Part shown: in pieces, positions 1 to 7,700 of the stretch | How the letters are laid out: each line of letters starts with the position of its first letter | How positions within the stretch are numbered: position 1 is the first letter of the stretch | NCBI GenBank assembly: GCA_009699565.1 | Contig: WLNX01000009.1 | Location: forward strand, 1-19,648 | Origin: Actinomycetota bacterium | GTDB lineage: Bacteria; Actinomycetota; Thermoleophilia; Solirubrobacterales; Solirubrobacteraceae | Direction: 5' to 3' | Length of the DNA stretch: 19,648 nucleotides | The notes under the pieces: model-generated | Told to the model about the DNA's origin: nothing | What the model saw: only the letters and a program-made list of their open reading frames with translations | Database searches by the model: none | Program-made: the position numbers and the translations under genes

Positions 1-1508
1 AGTTCGTCCGCTGGGACGCGCTCGAGCCGTCCGACAACAGCTACAGCTCGGCCGGGTTTGCCGCACTCGACGACTTCGTCGCACGGGCCGACGCGGCCAA
101 CAAGAAGGTGGTGCTGGTCGTTCACGGCTCGCCCCAATGGGCAAGCGGTTCAAGCGACTACCTCGTCCCGCCGGCGAACCCGCAGAAGTTCGGCGACTTC
201 ATGGGCTTCCTTGCCGCCCGCTACGCCGGGCGCGTCCAGAGCTGGGAGATCTGGAACGAGCCCGACGAGGTCGCCTTCTGGCATGGATCGACGCCCGGAC
301 CGGCGGCCTACGCGCCGCTGCTGACCGCCTCATACGGGCCGATCAAGGCCGCCGACCCGGGCGCGCAGGTTGTCGCCGGTCCGCTGACGGGCAACAACTT
401 CAAGTTCGTTGAGGGGCTCTATGCGCTCGGAGCCGGGAATTCGTTCGACGCGGTTGGGGTTCACACCGACACTGCCTGCCTCGTGAAAGGTCCGTCGCAG
501 TTCTACTTCGAGCCGGACGGGCGCATCGGACGCTTCAGCTTTCTCGGCTTCCGTGAAGTTCACGCCGTTATGGCCGCCCACGGCGACGGCGGCAAGCCGA
601 TCACTATGTCCGAGCTTGGCTGGTCGGCGACAACGACCCGCTGCGCGCGCGGCGGCAATGCCGGCCTCAAGGACGCCGGAGTTGGGGAGACCAATCAGGC
701 CCGTTACCTGGAGCAGGCATACCACTGTCTAGCCGCCTACCCGTACATGACGACGGGGATCTGGTTCAACGAGCGCGACGTTGGCGCCGCCGACACGGAG
801 CTGAACCGCTACGGACTGATCCGCTGGGACGCGACCAAGCGCCCGTCATGGGATTCGCTGCAGACGATCTCGATCTACGGCGACCAGATGACGAGCTCCT
901 GCGGCGACCTGACCCCGCCGACGATCAAGATCCTTGAACCGACCGCGGTGACGCGCTTCGACCGGGGTCTCTACGTTGCGGCCTCCGCCTCCGATTCGGG
1001 CAGCAAGCTGAGCAGCGTCCACTTCTACCTGAACGGGAAGAAGTTCATCGGCTTTGCGGCGAGGAATGATCAAACGGTCTCGTTCACGCTGAAGGACACC
1101 AGCGCGGTTCCCTACGGCGTTTCGACGCTGAAGGTCCGTGCCGTCGACAAGGCAGGCAACACCGCAATCAAGGAGCTGGCGATCACTCGGGTTGACTCGC
1201 GGGAGCTGCCGCGGCAGACGACGCGGATTTCGCTGCATCTTTCCGGCAGCCAATCCTTGAAGACCGTTCGCGGACGGCTGACGGTTCCGGGAACCGAGCT
1301 GATGCCTACCGGCAAGCTGATGGTGCGCTGGCAGCGGTACAGCCGCGGGCGCTGGGTCAATCGCTACGCGCGCAGCAAGATTGGGGCAGCACCTTTCAGC
1401 TACGTCCAGAAGATCTCGACCCCCGGACGCTGGCGAGTGCTCGCGCGCTACGACGGGAGCGGGCCGTTCTCCCGCGCCCAGGCCGTTGAGAGCCTGCGCG
1501 TTCGTTAG
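1..1508 (+). CDS. Clan GH-A glycoside hydrolase (GH39/GH5-like) with C-terminal Ig-like region, 5' truncated
   Basis: The reading frame is open from base 3, so the N-terminus and any signal peptide lie outside the window; the visible part is 501 residues. The start resembles a TIM-barrel glycosidase (FVRWDALEPSD, then VVLVVHGSPQWA). The motif WEIWNEPD holds the likely acid/base Glu (codon 258-260), and MSELGWS holds the likely nucleophile Glu (codon 612-614). This Asn-Glu-Pro plus late-Glu pair is the clan GH-A pattern, and the sequence feels closest to GH39/PslG-like proteins. After about base 900 comes an Ig-like region (SVHFYLNGKK, then VRAVDKAGNT) and then a roughly 95-residue beta-rich, Arg/Lys-rich tail. 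Known members hydrolyse extracellular or cell-wall polysaccharides; the substrate cannot be read here. The stop TAG overlaps a possible GTG start of nucS by one base, suggesting co-transcription. Confidence 0.8.
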   Translation, partial: FVRWDALEPSDNSYSSAGFAALDDFVARADAANKKVVLVVHGSPQWASGSSDYLVPPANPQKFGDFMGFLAARYAGRVQSWEIWNEPDEVAFWHGSTPGPAAYAPLLTASYGPIKAADPGAQVVAGPLTGNNFKFVEGLYALGAGNSFDAVGVHTDTACLVKGPSQFYFEPDGRIGRFSFLGFREVHAVMAAHGDGGKPITMSELGWSATTTRCARGGNAGLKDAGVGETNQARYLEQAYHCLAAYPYMTTGIWFNERDVGAADTELNRYGLIRWDATKRPSWDSLQTISIYGDQMTSSCGDLTPPTIKILEPTAVTRFDRGLYVAASASDSGSKLSSVHFYLNGKKFIGFAARNDQTVSFTLKDTSAVPYGVSTLKVRAVDKAGNTAIKELAITRVDSRELPRQTTRISLHLSGSQSLKTVRGRLTVPGTELMPTGKLMVRWQRYSRGRWVNRYARSKIGAAPFSYVQKISTPGRWRVLARYDGSGPFSRAQAVESLRVR

Positions 1509-1519
1509 TGTCGGCGCCA

Positions 1520-2203
1520 ATGCGCCTGCTCGTTGCCCGCTGCGAAGTCGTCTACACAGGCCGGCTCGACACAATCCTCCCGGAAGCACTCCGGCTTGTG
1601 ATGCTGAAGGACGACGGCTCGGTGATGATTCACGCCGACAGCGGCGGCTACAAGCCGCAGAATTGGATGACGCCGCCGACCGTGATCGAGGAGCACGGCG
1701 ACCCGCTGGAGATGATCGTCGTTCGCAAGCGCGCAGGATCCAGCGAAGACCGCCTTGAGATCAGGATCTCCGAGGTCGTCTCCGATGTTGAGCACGACAT
1801 GGGCGAGGCCGCCGAGCTCGAGAAGGACGGTGTCGAAGCCCACCTGCAGGAGGCGCTTGCCGCGGCGCCGCAGTTCTGCGGCGAGGGCTTCAGGCTGGTG
1901 CGCCGCGAGTGGCCGACCGACATCGGCCCCGTCGACCTGATGTGCCGAGACGAGGGTGACGGCTGGATCGCCGTGGAGATCAAGCGCGTCGCGACGATCG
2001 ACGCCGTTGAGCAGCTGACCCGCTACCTCGATTTCATCCGACGCGACCCGGCAATGACCGACTGCCGCGGAGTACTCGCGGCCCAGGAGATCAAGCCGCA
2101 GGCGCGCACCCTGGCCGAGGATCGCGGTATCTCCTGCGTGGAGATAGACCTCGCCGTCGTTCGCGGCGAGCGCGAGCCCGACCTGACGCTCTTCCAGCCC
2201 TAG
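1520..2203 (+). CDS. nucS: Endonuclease NucS/EndoMS (mismatch-specific endonuclease)
   Basis: NucS/EndoMS cuts both strands at mismatches and provides non-canonical mismatch repair in archaea and in actinobacteria that lack MutS/MutL. The N-terminal DNA-binding part has the family segments YTGRL, DGSVMIHAD and YKPQNWM. The C-terminal RecB-like nuclease part has GPVDLMCRDEGDGWIAVEIKR, giving the catalytic Asp, Glu and Lys (residues 139, 155 and 157 counted from the chosen ATG would be close; the motif spans roughly bases 1924-1987). The C-terminus, EPDLTLF followed by QP, resembles a sliding-clamp binding tail, as needed for EndoMS activity in corynebacteria. I chose ATG 1520 because MRLLVARC aligns with the usual family start; an in-frame GTG at 1508 would add four residues and overlap the upstream stop. 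Length (227 aa) is normal. It probably shares a transcript with the glycosidase, although a TAGTGT at 1506-1511 could be a -10. Confidence 0.93.
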   Translation: MRLLVARCEVVYTGRLDTILPEALRLVMLKDDGSVMIHADSGGYKPQNWMTPPTVIEEHGDPLEMIVVRKRAGSSEDRLEIRISEVVSDVEHDMGEAAELEKDGVEAHLQEALAAAPQFCGEGFRLVRREWPTDIGPVDLMCRDEGDGWIAVEIKRVATIDAVEQLTRYLDFIRRDPAMTDCRGVLAAQEIKPQARTLAEDRGISCVEIDLAVVRGEREPDLTLFQP

Positions 2204-2206
2204 CGC

Positions 2207-2872
2207 TCAGGAGGGAAGGGACGATGCGAAGTCGGCGAGCATCGCCGGGTTTCGCAGTGGCGGGCCGTGGCCGAAAAGCACCACTTGCGGCTCCAGCGCC
2301 GCCAGCCGCCGCGCGCTGTCGCGGTTCTGCGCCGGGTTCGGCGTGAAGAAGCCCGGCGGCGTATGCAGCCCGACTGCAGTCGTCGCGATGCTCATGTTGA
2401 AGAAGACGTCGCCGCAGATAAGCGTCCTGTCCTCGTCGCGCCAGTAGGCGAGGTGTCCGGGGCTGTGGCCCGGGGTTTCGAGCGCGATGAAGCCGGCAGC
2501 CAGCTCGTCGCCCTCGCGCAGCTCGCGGTCGGGTTCCACTCCGGGGAACTTCATGTAGCTCTTCAGCGCCGCCCGGCCGAACGGAACCGCGCCCGGTTCG
2601 GCGCGCCCGCTTCGCAGCACGTCGGCATCGTTGGCGCCGACCCAGATTGGGATTCCCAGGGTTTCCTTCAGCCTTCTTGAGCTGCCGGCATGGTCGGCGT
2701 GCGCGTGGGTGAGCGCGTGGGCGTGGATCGTGCGGCTGGCAGTCTGGCGCAGCAGCCTCTTCGTGTGAAGCGGGTAGCCGGAGTCAACGAGGACGTCGCC
2801 GACGAGGTAGGCGTTGACGCCGCTGCGCGGGGTCAAGGGCAACTGGTACACGTCGCGGGCAACCATCTGCAT
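2207..2872 (-). CDS. MBL-fold metallo-hydrolase (glyoxalase II-like)
   Basis: This 221-residue metallo-beta-lactamase-fold protein has a full set of metal ligands: H56, H58, D60 and H61 in THAHADHAG, H136 in TPGHSPGH, D155 in ICGDVFF and H202 in LFGHGPP. The N-terminal strand pattern NAYLVGDVLVDSG is typical of the glyoxalase II/YcbL-like branch that binds two metal ions and hydrolyses thioesters or similar bonds. The substrate is unknown, and no signal peptide is visible, so it is probably cytoplasmic. The gene is convergent with nucS (3 bases between stops) and divergent from the crotonase gene. The chosen ATG at 2872 lies 6 bases after a TACGCT hexamer, consistent with a leaderless transcript; a second ATG two codons later is possible. 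Confidence 0.85.
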   Translation of the reverse strand: MQMVARDVYQLPLTPRSGVNAYLVGDVLVDSGYPLHTKRLLRQTASRTIHAHALTHAHADHAGSSRRLKETLGIPIWVGANDADVLRSGRAEPGAVPFGRAALKSYMKFPGVEPDRELREGDELAAGFIALETPGHSPGHLAYWRDEDRTLICGDVFFNMSIATTAVGLHTPPGFFTPNPAQNRDSARRLAALEPQVVLFGHGPPLRNPAMLADFASSLPS

Positions 2873-2878
2873 CGTTTA

Positions 2879-2884
2879 AGCGTA
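2879..2884 (-). promoter_or_regulatory. Putative -10 (TACGCT) of a leaderless MBL gene
   Basis: On the minus strand TACGCT (TAnnnT) is followed by six bases and then the ATG at 2872. In actinobacteria that spacing puts transcription start at or next to the A of the start codon. No Shine-Dalgarno sequence is visible. Inferred from sequence only. Confidence 0.45.
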
Positions 2885-2915
2885 TAGCGCCCGGCGCGCG
2901 AGGGCCAAAGCGTCA

Positions 2916-2921
2916 TAGAGT
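2916..2921 (+). promoter_or_regulatory. Putative -10 (TAGAGT) of a leaderless crotonase gene
   Basis: TAGAGT is followed by six bases (GTTGCC) and the ATG at 2928, the classic leaderless spacing. No purine-rich ribosome binding site separates them. It lies in a 55-base divergent spacer shared with the MBL gene. Confidence 0.45.
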
Positions 2922-2927
2922 GTTGCC

Positions 2928-3704
2928 ATGTCCGAAACCACTGAGAGCGCGGTCCTCACCGAGCGCCGCGACAACATCCTGATCATCACGATCAATCGCC
3001 CCGACAAGCGCAACGCGGTCAACAAGGCCGTTGCCGACGGAATCGGCGATGCCGTCGAACTACTCGACTCCGACGACTCGCTCTCGCTCGGCATCCTCAC
3101 CGGTGCCGGCGGCGGCTTCTGCGCCGGCATGGACCTCAAGGGCTTCGCCTCGGGCGAAACTCCTTGGCACCCGACACGCGGCTTCGGCGGCATTGTTCAG
3201 AAGCCGCCGCTCAAGCCGATGATCGCAGCGGTTGAGGGCTTCGCCGTCGCCGGCGGGCTTGAGATTTCTCTCGCCTGCGACATGCTTGTCGTCGCCAAGG
3301 GCGCCAAGCTTGGTATTCCAGAGGTCAAGCGCTCGCTCGTAGCTGCGGGTGGCGCGTTGCTGCGCCTGCCGCGCAAGCTGCCGCTGAACGTCGCCACCGA
3401 GATGGCTTTGACCGGGGATACGATCAGCGCCGAGCGCGGCTACGAGATGGGGCTAGTCAACCGCTTGGCAGAGCCGGGCAGCGCGCTCGATGCAGCCCTC
3501 GAGCTGGCCGGCCAGATCGCCTGTAACGGGCCGCTCGCTCTGACAGCCACCAAGCAGATCCTTGAGGCCCAGCGCGCATGGACCGACGAGGAGTTCTGGG
3601 AGAAGCAGATGGAGATCGCCGGTCCCGTATTCGGCTCCGAGGACGCACAGGAAGGCGCGGTTGCCTTCACCGAGAAGCGCGAGCCGGTCTGGAAGGGCCG
3701 CTAG
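2928..3704 (+). CDS. Enoyl-CoA hydratase/isomerase (crotonase) family protein
   Basis: A 258-residue crotonase-fold enzyme acting on acyl-CoA thioesters, most likely in fatty-acid or amino-acid catabolism. The oxyanion-hole segment GGGFCAGMDL (about 61-70) and AVAGGLE (about 106-112) are present. Both acidic residues used by true hydratases appear conserved: E112 in AGGLEISLACD and E132 in IPEVKRSL. The later LLRLPRKLP segment is typical of actinobacterial EchA paralogues. The C-terminal helical part and total length are normal. The family is so diverse in substrate that no single reaction can be assigned. The ATG was chosen because MSETTESAVL leads directly into the first strand and sits at leaderless spacing from TAGAGT. 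The gene ends exactly where the convergent YjbQ gene ends. Confidence 0.9.
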   Translation: MSETTESAVLTERRDNILIITINRPDKRNAVNKAVADGIGDAVELLDSDDSLSLGILTGAGGGFCAGMDLKGFASGETPWHPTRGFGGIVQKPPLKPMIAAVEGFAVAGGLEISLACDMLVVAKGAKLGIPEVKRSLVAAGGALLRLPRKLPLNVATEMALTGDTISAERGYEMGLVNRLAEPGSALDAALELAGQIACNGPLALTATKQILEAQRAWTDEEFWEKQMEIAGPVFGSEDAQEGAVAFTEKREPVWKGR

Positions 3705-4127
3705 TCAGGAAGTCTCGCCGCTGATCGTGGCGACCAGCGATCTTGCTCCGCCCCGGTCGCGGTGCTCGCAGAGGTAGATCCCCTGCCAAGTGCCAAGCGC
3801 CAGGGCGCCGTCCCTGACCGGCAGCAGCAGTGACGGCCCGGTGATCATGCTCTTGATGTGAGCCGGCATGTCGTCGGCTCCTTCGAGCGTGTGGGTCCAG
3901 GGGAAGCTTTCGGGCACGGCGGCATCGAGCCAGCTGCGCGTGTCGTCGCGCACGTCGGGCGAGGCGTTCTCGCCCAGCGTCAGCGAGGCCGAGGTGTGAC
4001 GGATGAAGAGATGGCAGAGACCGACCGAGAAGACTTCGAGCTCGTCCAGCGCGGCGAGCACCTCGCCGGTCACAAGGTGAACGCCACGCGGCCGAGGCTG
4101 AAGCGTAATCTGAGCTTGGCTCCACAC
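3705..4127 (-). CDS. YjbQ/UPF0047 family protein (secondary thiamine-phosphate synthase-type fold)
   Basis: A 140-residue member of the YjbQ family, small trimeric proteins with a conserved pocket. E. coli YjbQ shows weak thiamine-phosphate synthase activity, and the physiological role is unclear. Conserved features: ITLQPRPRGVHLVT at the N-terminus, FIRHTSASLTLGENA around residues 42-55 (His44, Asn54), D86 in the DMPAHIKS segment, and GTWQGIYLCEHRD near the C-terminus. Start is GTG at 4127, followed by TGG; family members commonly begin Met-Trp, which supports it. The stop TGA abuts the convergent crotonase stop with no spacer, and the start faces the YceI gene across an 85-base divergent region. 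Confidence 0.88.
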   Translation of the reverse strand: MWSQAQITLQPRPRGVHLVTGEVLAALDELEVFSVGLCHLFIRHTSASLTLGENASPDVRDDTRSWLDAAVPESFPWTHTLEGADDMPAHIKSMITGPSLLLPVRDGALALGTWQGIYLCEHRDRGGARSLVATISGETS

Positions 4128-4174
4128 GCCACCATCGTCGCATCTAACGACCGCGGTGGCGAGCCTCTGCTATC

Positions 4175-4188
4175 GTTGCGCACGCAAC
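4175..4188. promoter_or_regulatory. Palindromic operator candidate (MarR-like) upstream of the YceI gene
   Basis: GTTGCG-CA-CGCAAC is a perfect inverted repeat with 6-base arms and a 2-base centre. TTGC/GCAA palindromes of this size are typical of MarR-family operators, and YceI genes are often near MarR regulators. It lies 25-38 bases upstream of the YceI ATG and directly precedes a possible -10, so a bound repressor would block the promoter. The regulator itself is not in the window. Confidence 0.5.
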
Positions 4189-4194
4189 TACTCT
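4189..4194 (+). promoter_or_regulatory. Putative -10 (TACTCT) of the YceI gene
   Basis: TACTCT abuts the palindrome at 4175-4188 and would place the start of transcription near 4201, leaving a short leader that contains GAAAGG (4200-4205), a weak Shine-Dalgarno 7 bases before the ATG at 4213. TATCGT at 4171-4176, preceded by TGC, is an alternative -10 overlapping the palindrome. Confidence 0.3.
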
Positions 4195-4212
4195 TACTCG
4201 AAAGGCTTGCTT

Positions 4213-4743
4213 ATGACCGACTCAATCGCCTCACACACTTGGAACCTCGTCCAGTCGCACTCAACTGCTGCGTTCTCAGTCCGCCACATGTTGGTCGCCA
4301 ACTTTCGCGCAAGTTTCGACAACATTGAGGCGACGCTGACCGAAGTTGACGGGCAGATCTCGCTCAGCGGCAAAGTTCGCACTGATGCGATCGTCGTCAA
4401 GGACCAAAACCTCTTCGCCCACCTCCAGAGCCCTGAATTCTTCGATACCGAGAACACTCCGGAGATCAGCTTCGTTTCCACCTCGGTCACCCGCGACGGT
4501 GACAAAGCAGAGGTTGTCGGCGATCTAACGATCAAGGGCACCACACATTCGGTTACAGCCAGTGGCCACATCACCGACGCAACGGAAGACGCGATGGGGA
4601 ATACAAAGCTCGGCGTCGGACTTGAGACGACGATCGACCGCAACGCCTTTGGACTCGACTGGAACGCGCCGCTCCCCAAGGGTGGCTTCGCGCTCTCAAA
4701 CGACGTCAAGCTGACGATTGATCTCGAGTTTATTGCCGCCTGA
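4213..4743 (+). CDS. YceI family protein (lipocalin-like polyisoprenoid-binding fold)
   Basis: A 176-residue YceI-domain protein, an elongated beta-barrel that binds isoprenoid-type lipids in characterised members. Visible motifs: TWNLVQSHSTAAFSVRHM at the N-terminus, then FRASFDNIEATL, FFDTENTPEISFVSTSV, GDLTIKGTTHSV, TTIDRNAFGLDWN and DVKLTIDLEF at the end. There is no signal peptide, so this is the cytoplasmic type common in actinobacteria. I chose ATG 4213 over an in-frame GTG at 4156 because the domain starts right after it and GAAAGG lies 7 bases upstream. Base composition is unusual: three 60-base lines inside or at the gene start hold 32, 33 and 32 G/C (about 54%), against 42 of 60 in a line of the crotonase gene. 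That hints at separate origin or expression class. Confidence 0.9.
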   Translation: MTDSIASHTWNLVQSHSTAAFSVRHMLVANFRASFDNIEATLTEVDGQISLSGKVRTDAIVVKDQNLFAHLQSPEFFDTENTPEISFVSTSVTRDGDKAEVVGDLTIKGTTHSVTASGHITDATEDAMGNTKLGVGLETTIDRNAFGLDWNAPLPKGGFALSNDVKLTIDLEFIAA

Positions 4744-7700
4744 TCAGCGTTCGCCGGGGGTCTTCGCCGGGAACGGGCTGACCTCGATCTGAGGATCGAG
4801 CGCGTCGGCGAGGATGCGCTGCTGCTCGGCATTGTGAGCGGCGGGGTATCCCTCGCCCGGTGAGGCCCGTTCGGGGCGGCCGATGTAGCCAAGTTCGAAG
4901 CCTTCGGGGAGGATCTGCATCAGGCGCGGGAACATGTACTCGCGCGCGCCCATGTTGCGCGGCTCCTCTTGGACCCAAACGATCTCTTCCAAGTTCGGGT
5001 ACTGGGCAATCAGTTCGCGCAGGTCGCTCTCCGGGAACGGGTAGAGCTGCTCGACGCGGCCGATGGCGACCTCCTCGTTCCCCGCCCGCCGTTCGTGGCC
5101 AACAAGGTCGTAGTAGATCTTGCCGGTGCAAAGCAGCAGCCTCGTGACCTTCTCGAGGTCTACGCGCGGCTCCGCCAGCACGGGGTAGAAGCGGGTGTCG
5201 GTGAGGTGGCTGAGGCGGTTGGTTGCCTGCGGCAAACGCAGCAGCGACTTCGGCGTCATGATCACCAGCGGCCGCCGCTTTGCCACCGTTGCCTGGCGGC
5301 GCAGCAGGTGGAAGTACTGGGCCGGCGTCGTGAGGTTTGCTACGCGCATGTTGCCCTCCGCGCATAGCTGAAGGAAGCGCTCGAGCCGCGCCGAGGAGTG
5401 CTCCGGGCCGGCGCCTTCGTACCCGTGCGGCAGCAGCAGCGTCAGGCGCGAGCTCTCGCCCCACTTGGCTAGGCCGCTGGCGATGAACTGGTCGATGATC
5501 ACCTGCGCACCGTTGGCAAAGTCGCCGTACTGCGCTTCCCAGAGAACAAGCGAATCGTGCGATTCCTGTGCGTAGCCGTACTCGAATCCGAGGCAGGCGG
5601 CCTCCGACAGCGGGCTGTTGTGAATCTCGATCGGCGCCTTCGCATCGCTGAGGTGTTGGATCGGCGAGTAGGTCTGGCCGGTCGTGGCGTCATGGAAGAC
5701 GAGGTGGCGCTGGCTGAACGTCCCGCGCTCGCTGTCCTGCCCGGTCAGTCGGATCGGCACGCCTTCGGTCAGCAGCGACCCGAGCGCCAGCGACTCGGCC
5801 TGCGCCCAGTCAATCCCTCCGTCGTCGCCCAGCGCCGCCCGGCGGCGCTCAAGCTGCCGCGCGAGCTTGCTGTGGACGTCAAATCCTTCCGGCGCCGCGA
5901 GCAGCTCTTCGTTTATCCCGCGAAGCTGTTCGGCGGAGACGGCGGTCTCGACATTGGGGCTGCGGGTGCGGTCGAGCTGGTATTCGCCGGTGACCTGCGA
6001 GAGGCCCTCGAGCGAAGCGGCGTCCTTGATCCGCTCCTTCAGGTCCTGGTGCTCCTTGCTCAGTTCGTCCCAGGTCTCCTGCTGCCAAGCGTCAACCTCG
6101 TCGCGCGTCACCACGCCCGAGTCGATCAGCTTGGTGGCGTAGAGCTCGCAGGCGCGCTGGTGCTGCTTGATTGCGGCGTACATTTCGGGCTGCGTGTAGG
6201 CCGGTTCATCGGCCTCGTTGTGGCCAAAGCGGCGGTAGCCGATCAGGTCGATCAGGACGTCGTGGCCAAACTCGGCGCGGTAGGCCATCGCGAGATTGAT
6301 CGCCGAGATGCAGGCTTCAACGTCGTCGGCGTTGACGTGGATGATCGGAACGTCAAAGCCCTTCGCCAGATCGGAGGCCCAGTGCGTTGAGCGGGCATCC
6401 TCGATGTCGGTGGTGAAGCCGACTTGGTTGTTCTGGATCAAGTGGAGCGCGCCGCCGACCATGTAGCCGTCAAGCGCCTGCAGATTCAGCGTCTCCGCGA
6501 CAACGCCCTGCCCGGGGAGGGCTGCGTCGCCGTGAAGGATGATCGGCACCGCCGAGGCCGGGTCGCGCTCTGCCACGGGGCCTTCGCGGTCGGTCTGAGC
6601 CGCCCGTGTGGCGCCCAGTACGACGGGGTCAACGGACTCGAGGTGGCTTGGGTTCGATTCAAGCTTCACCAGAACGCTGCCGCCGCCGCGAAGCTCGAAG
6701 TCGCGTTCGTAGCCGTGGTGGTACTTGACGTCGCCGGTTCCGCCCTGCGGAATCTCGGTGACGGCCTTGACCACTTCAACCGTTGAGGTTCCTTCAAACT
6801 CGCCGAAGATCGTTTCGTAGGGCCGGCCAAGGTTGTGTGCGAGGACGTTCAGTCGGCCGCGGTGGGCCATCCCGATCACGACCTCCTTGGCGCCGGCAAA
6901 GGCCGCCAGCTCGACGGCCTGGTCGATCATCGGCACGGTCACATCCAGGCCCTCGATCGAGAACTGCTGCTGGCCGAGATAGGCCTTGTGCATGAAGCGC
7001 TCTAGCGCGTCAACGGCGATCAGCCGCTTGAGCAGCCGACGCTGCGTCTCGGACTCGAGCGGCTGGCGGTAGACGCTGCCCTCGATCTTTTCGCGCAGCC
7101 AGTGGCGCTGGCGATGGCTGGCGATGTGCTCGCTCTCGTAGGCCATCGTGCCGGTGTAGACGTCGCGCAGGTAGGGGAGCGACTCGGCAAGGTTCTCGCC
7201 TGGCACGAAGATCCGCAGCATCTTCGACGGAATCCGGCGCATCAGGGCGTCGGTCAGCCCGGTGTGCTCGGGGTTCAGCGCCGGGTCGCCAACGGGTTCC
7301 GTTCCAAGCGGGTCGAGCGTTGCTGCGAGGTGGCCGTGCGTGCGGAACGCTTTGACCAGCGCCGTTGCTCCCTGAACGGCTTGCATCAGCTCCAGCATCC
7401 ATTCGCCGTTGCGCGGCTCTTGGACGGCCGCGACGGTTGACGCAGACGGCGTCTCCGGCGCCGGTGCAAGCGGCGCGCCGAGCGATGCAAAGAGCGTTTC
7501 GTAGAACTCGTTCTCGCCGCTCAGGTAGCCCTCAATCGCCTGAAGGAAACGGCCCGACTCGGCACCCTGGATCACGCGGTGGTCGTAAGTCGAGGTGATC
7601 GTCATTACCTTCTCGGCGCCGATCTGCGCTCCACTCGCCTCAAGTCCGACCGGGTAGCCGATCGAACCGGTCGCGATGATCGTTCCCTGGCCGGGCATCA

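Noticed and set aside
846..1589. A 247-codon minus-strand open frame opposite the glycosidase and nucS
   Set aside because: It spans the junction of two well-supported genes in antisense and has biased Arg/Ala composition without motifs.
4156..4212. N-terminal extension of the YceI protein from GTG 4156
   Set aside because: It would add 19 residues (Cys- and Tyr-rich) outside the family domain and cover the palindrome and promoter; ATG 4213 has a ribosome binding site and fits the domain start.
5557..6390. A 277-codon plus-strand open frame inside kgd
   Set aside because: It is fully antisense to the conserved E1 part of kgd and resembles no family.
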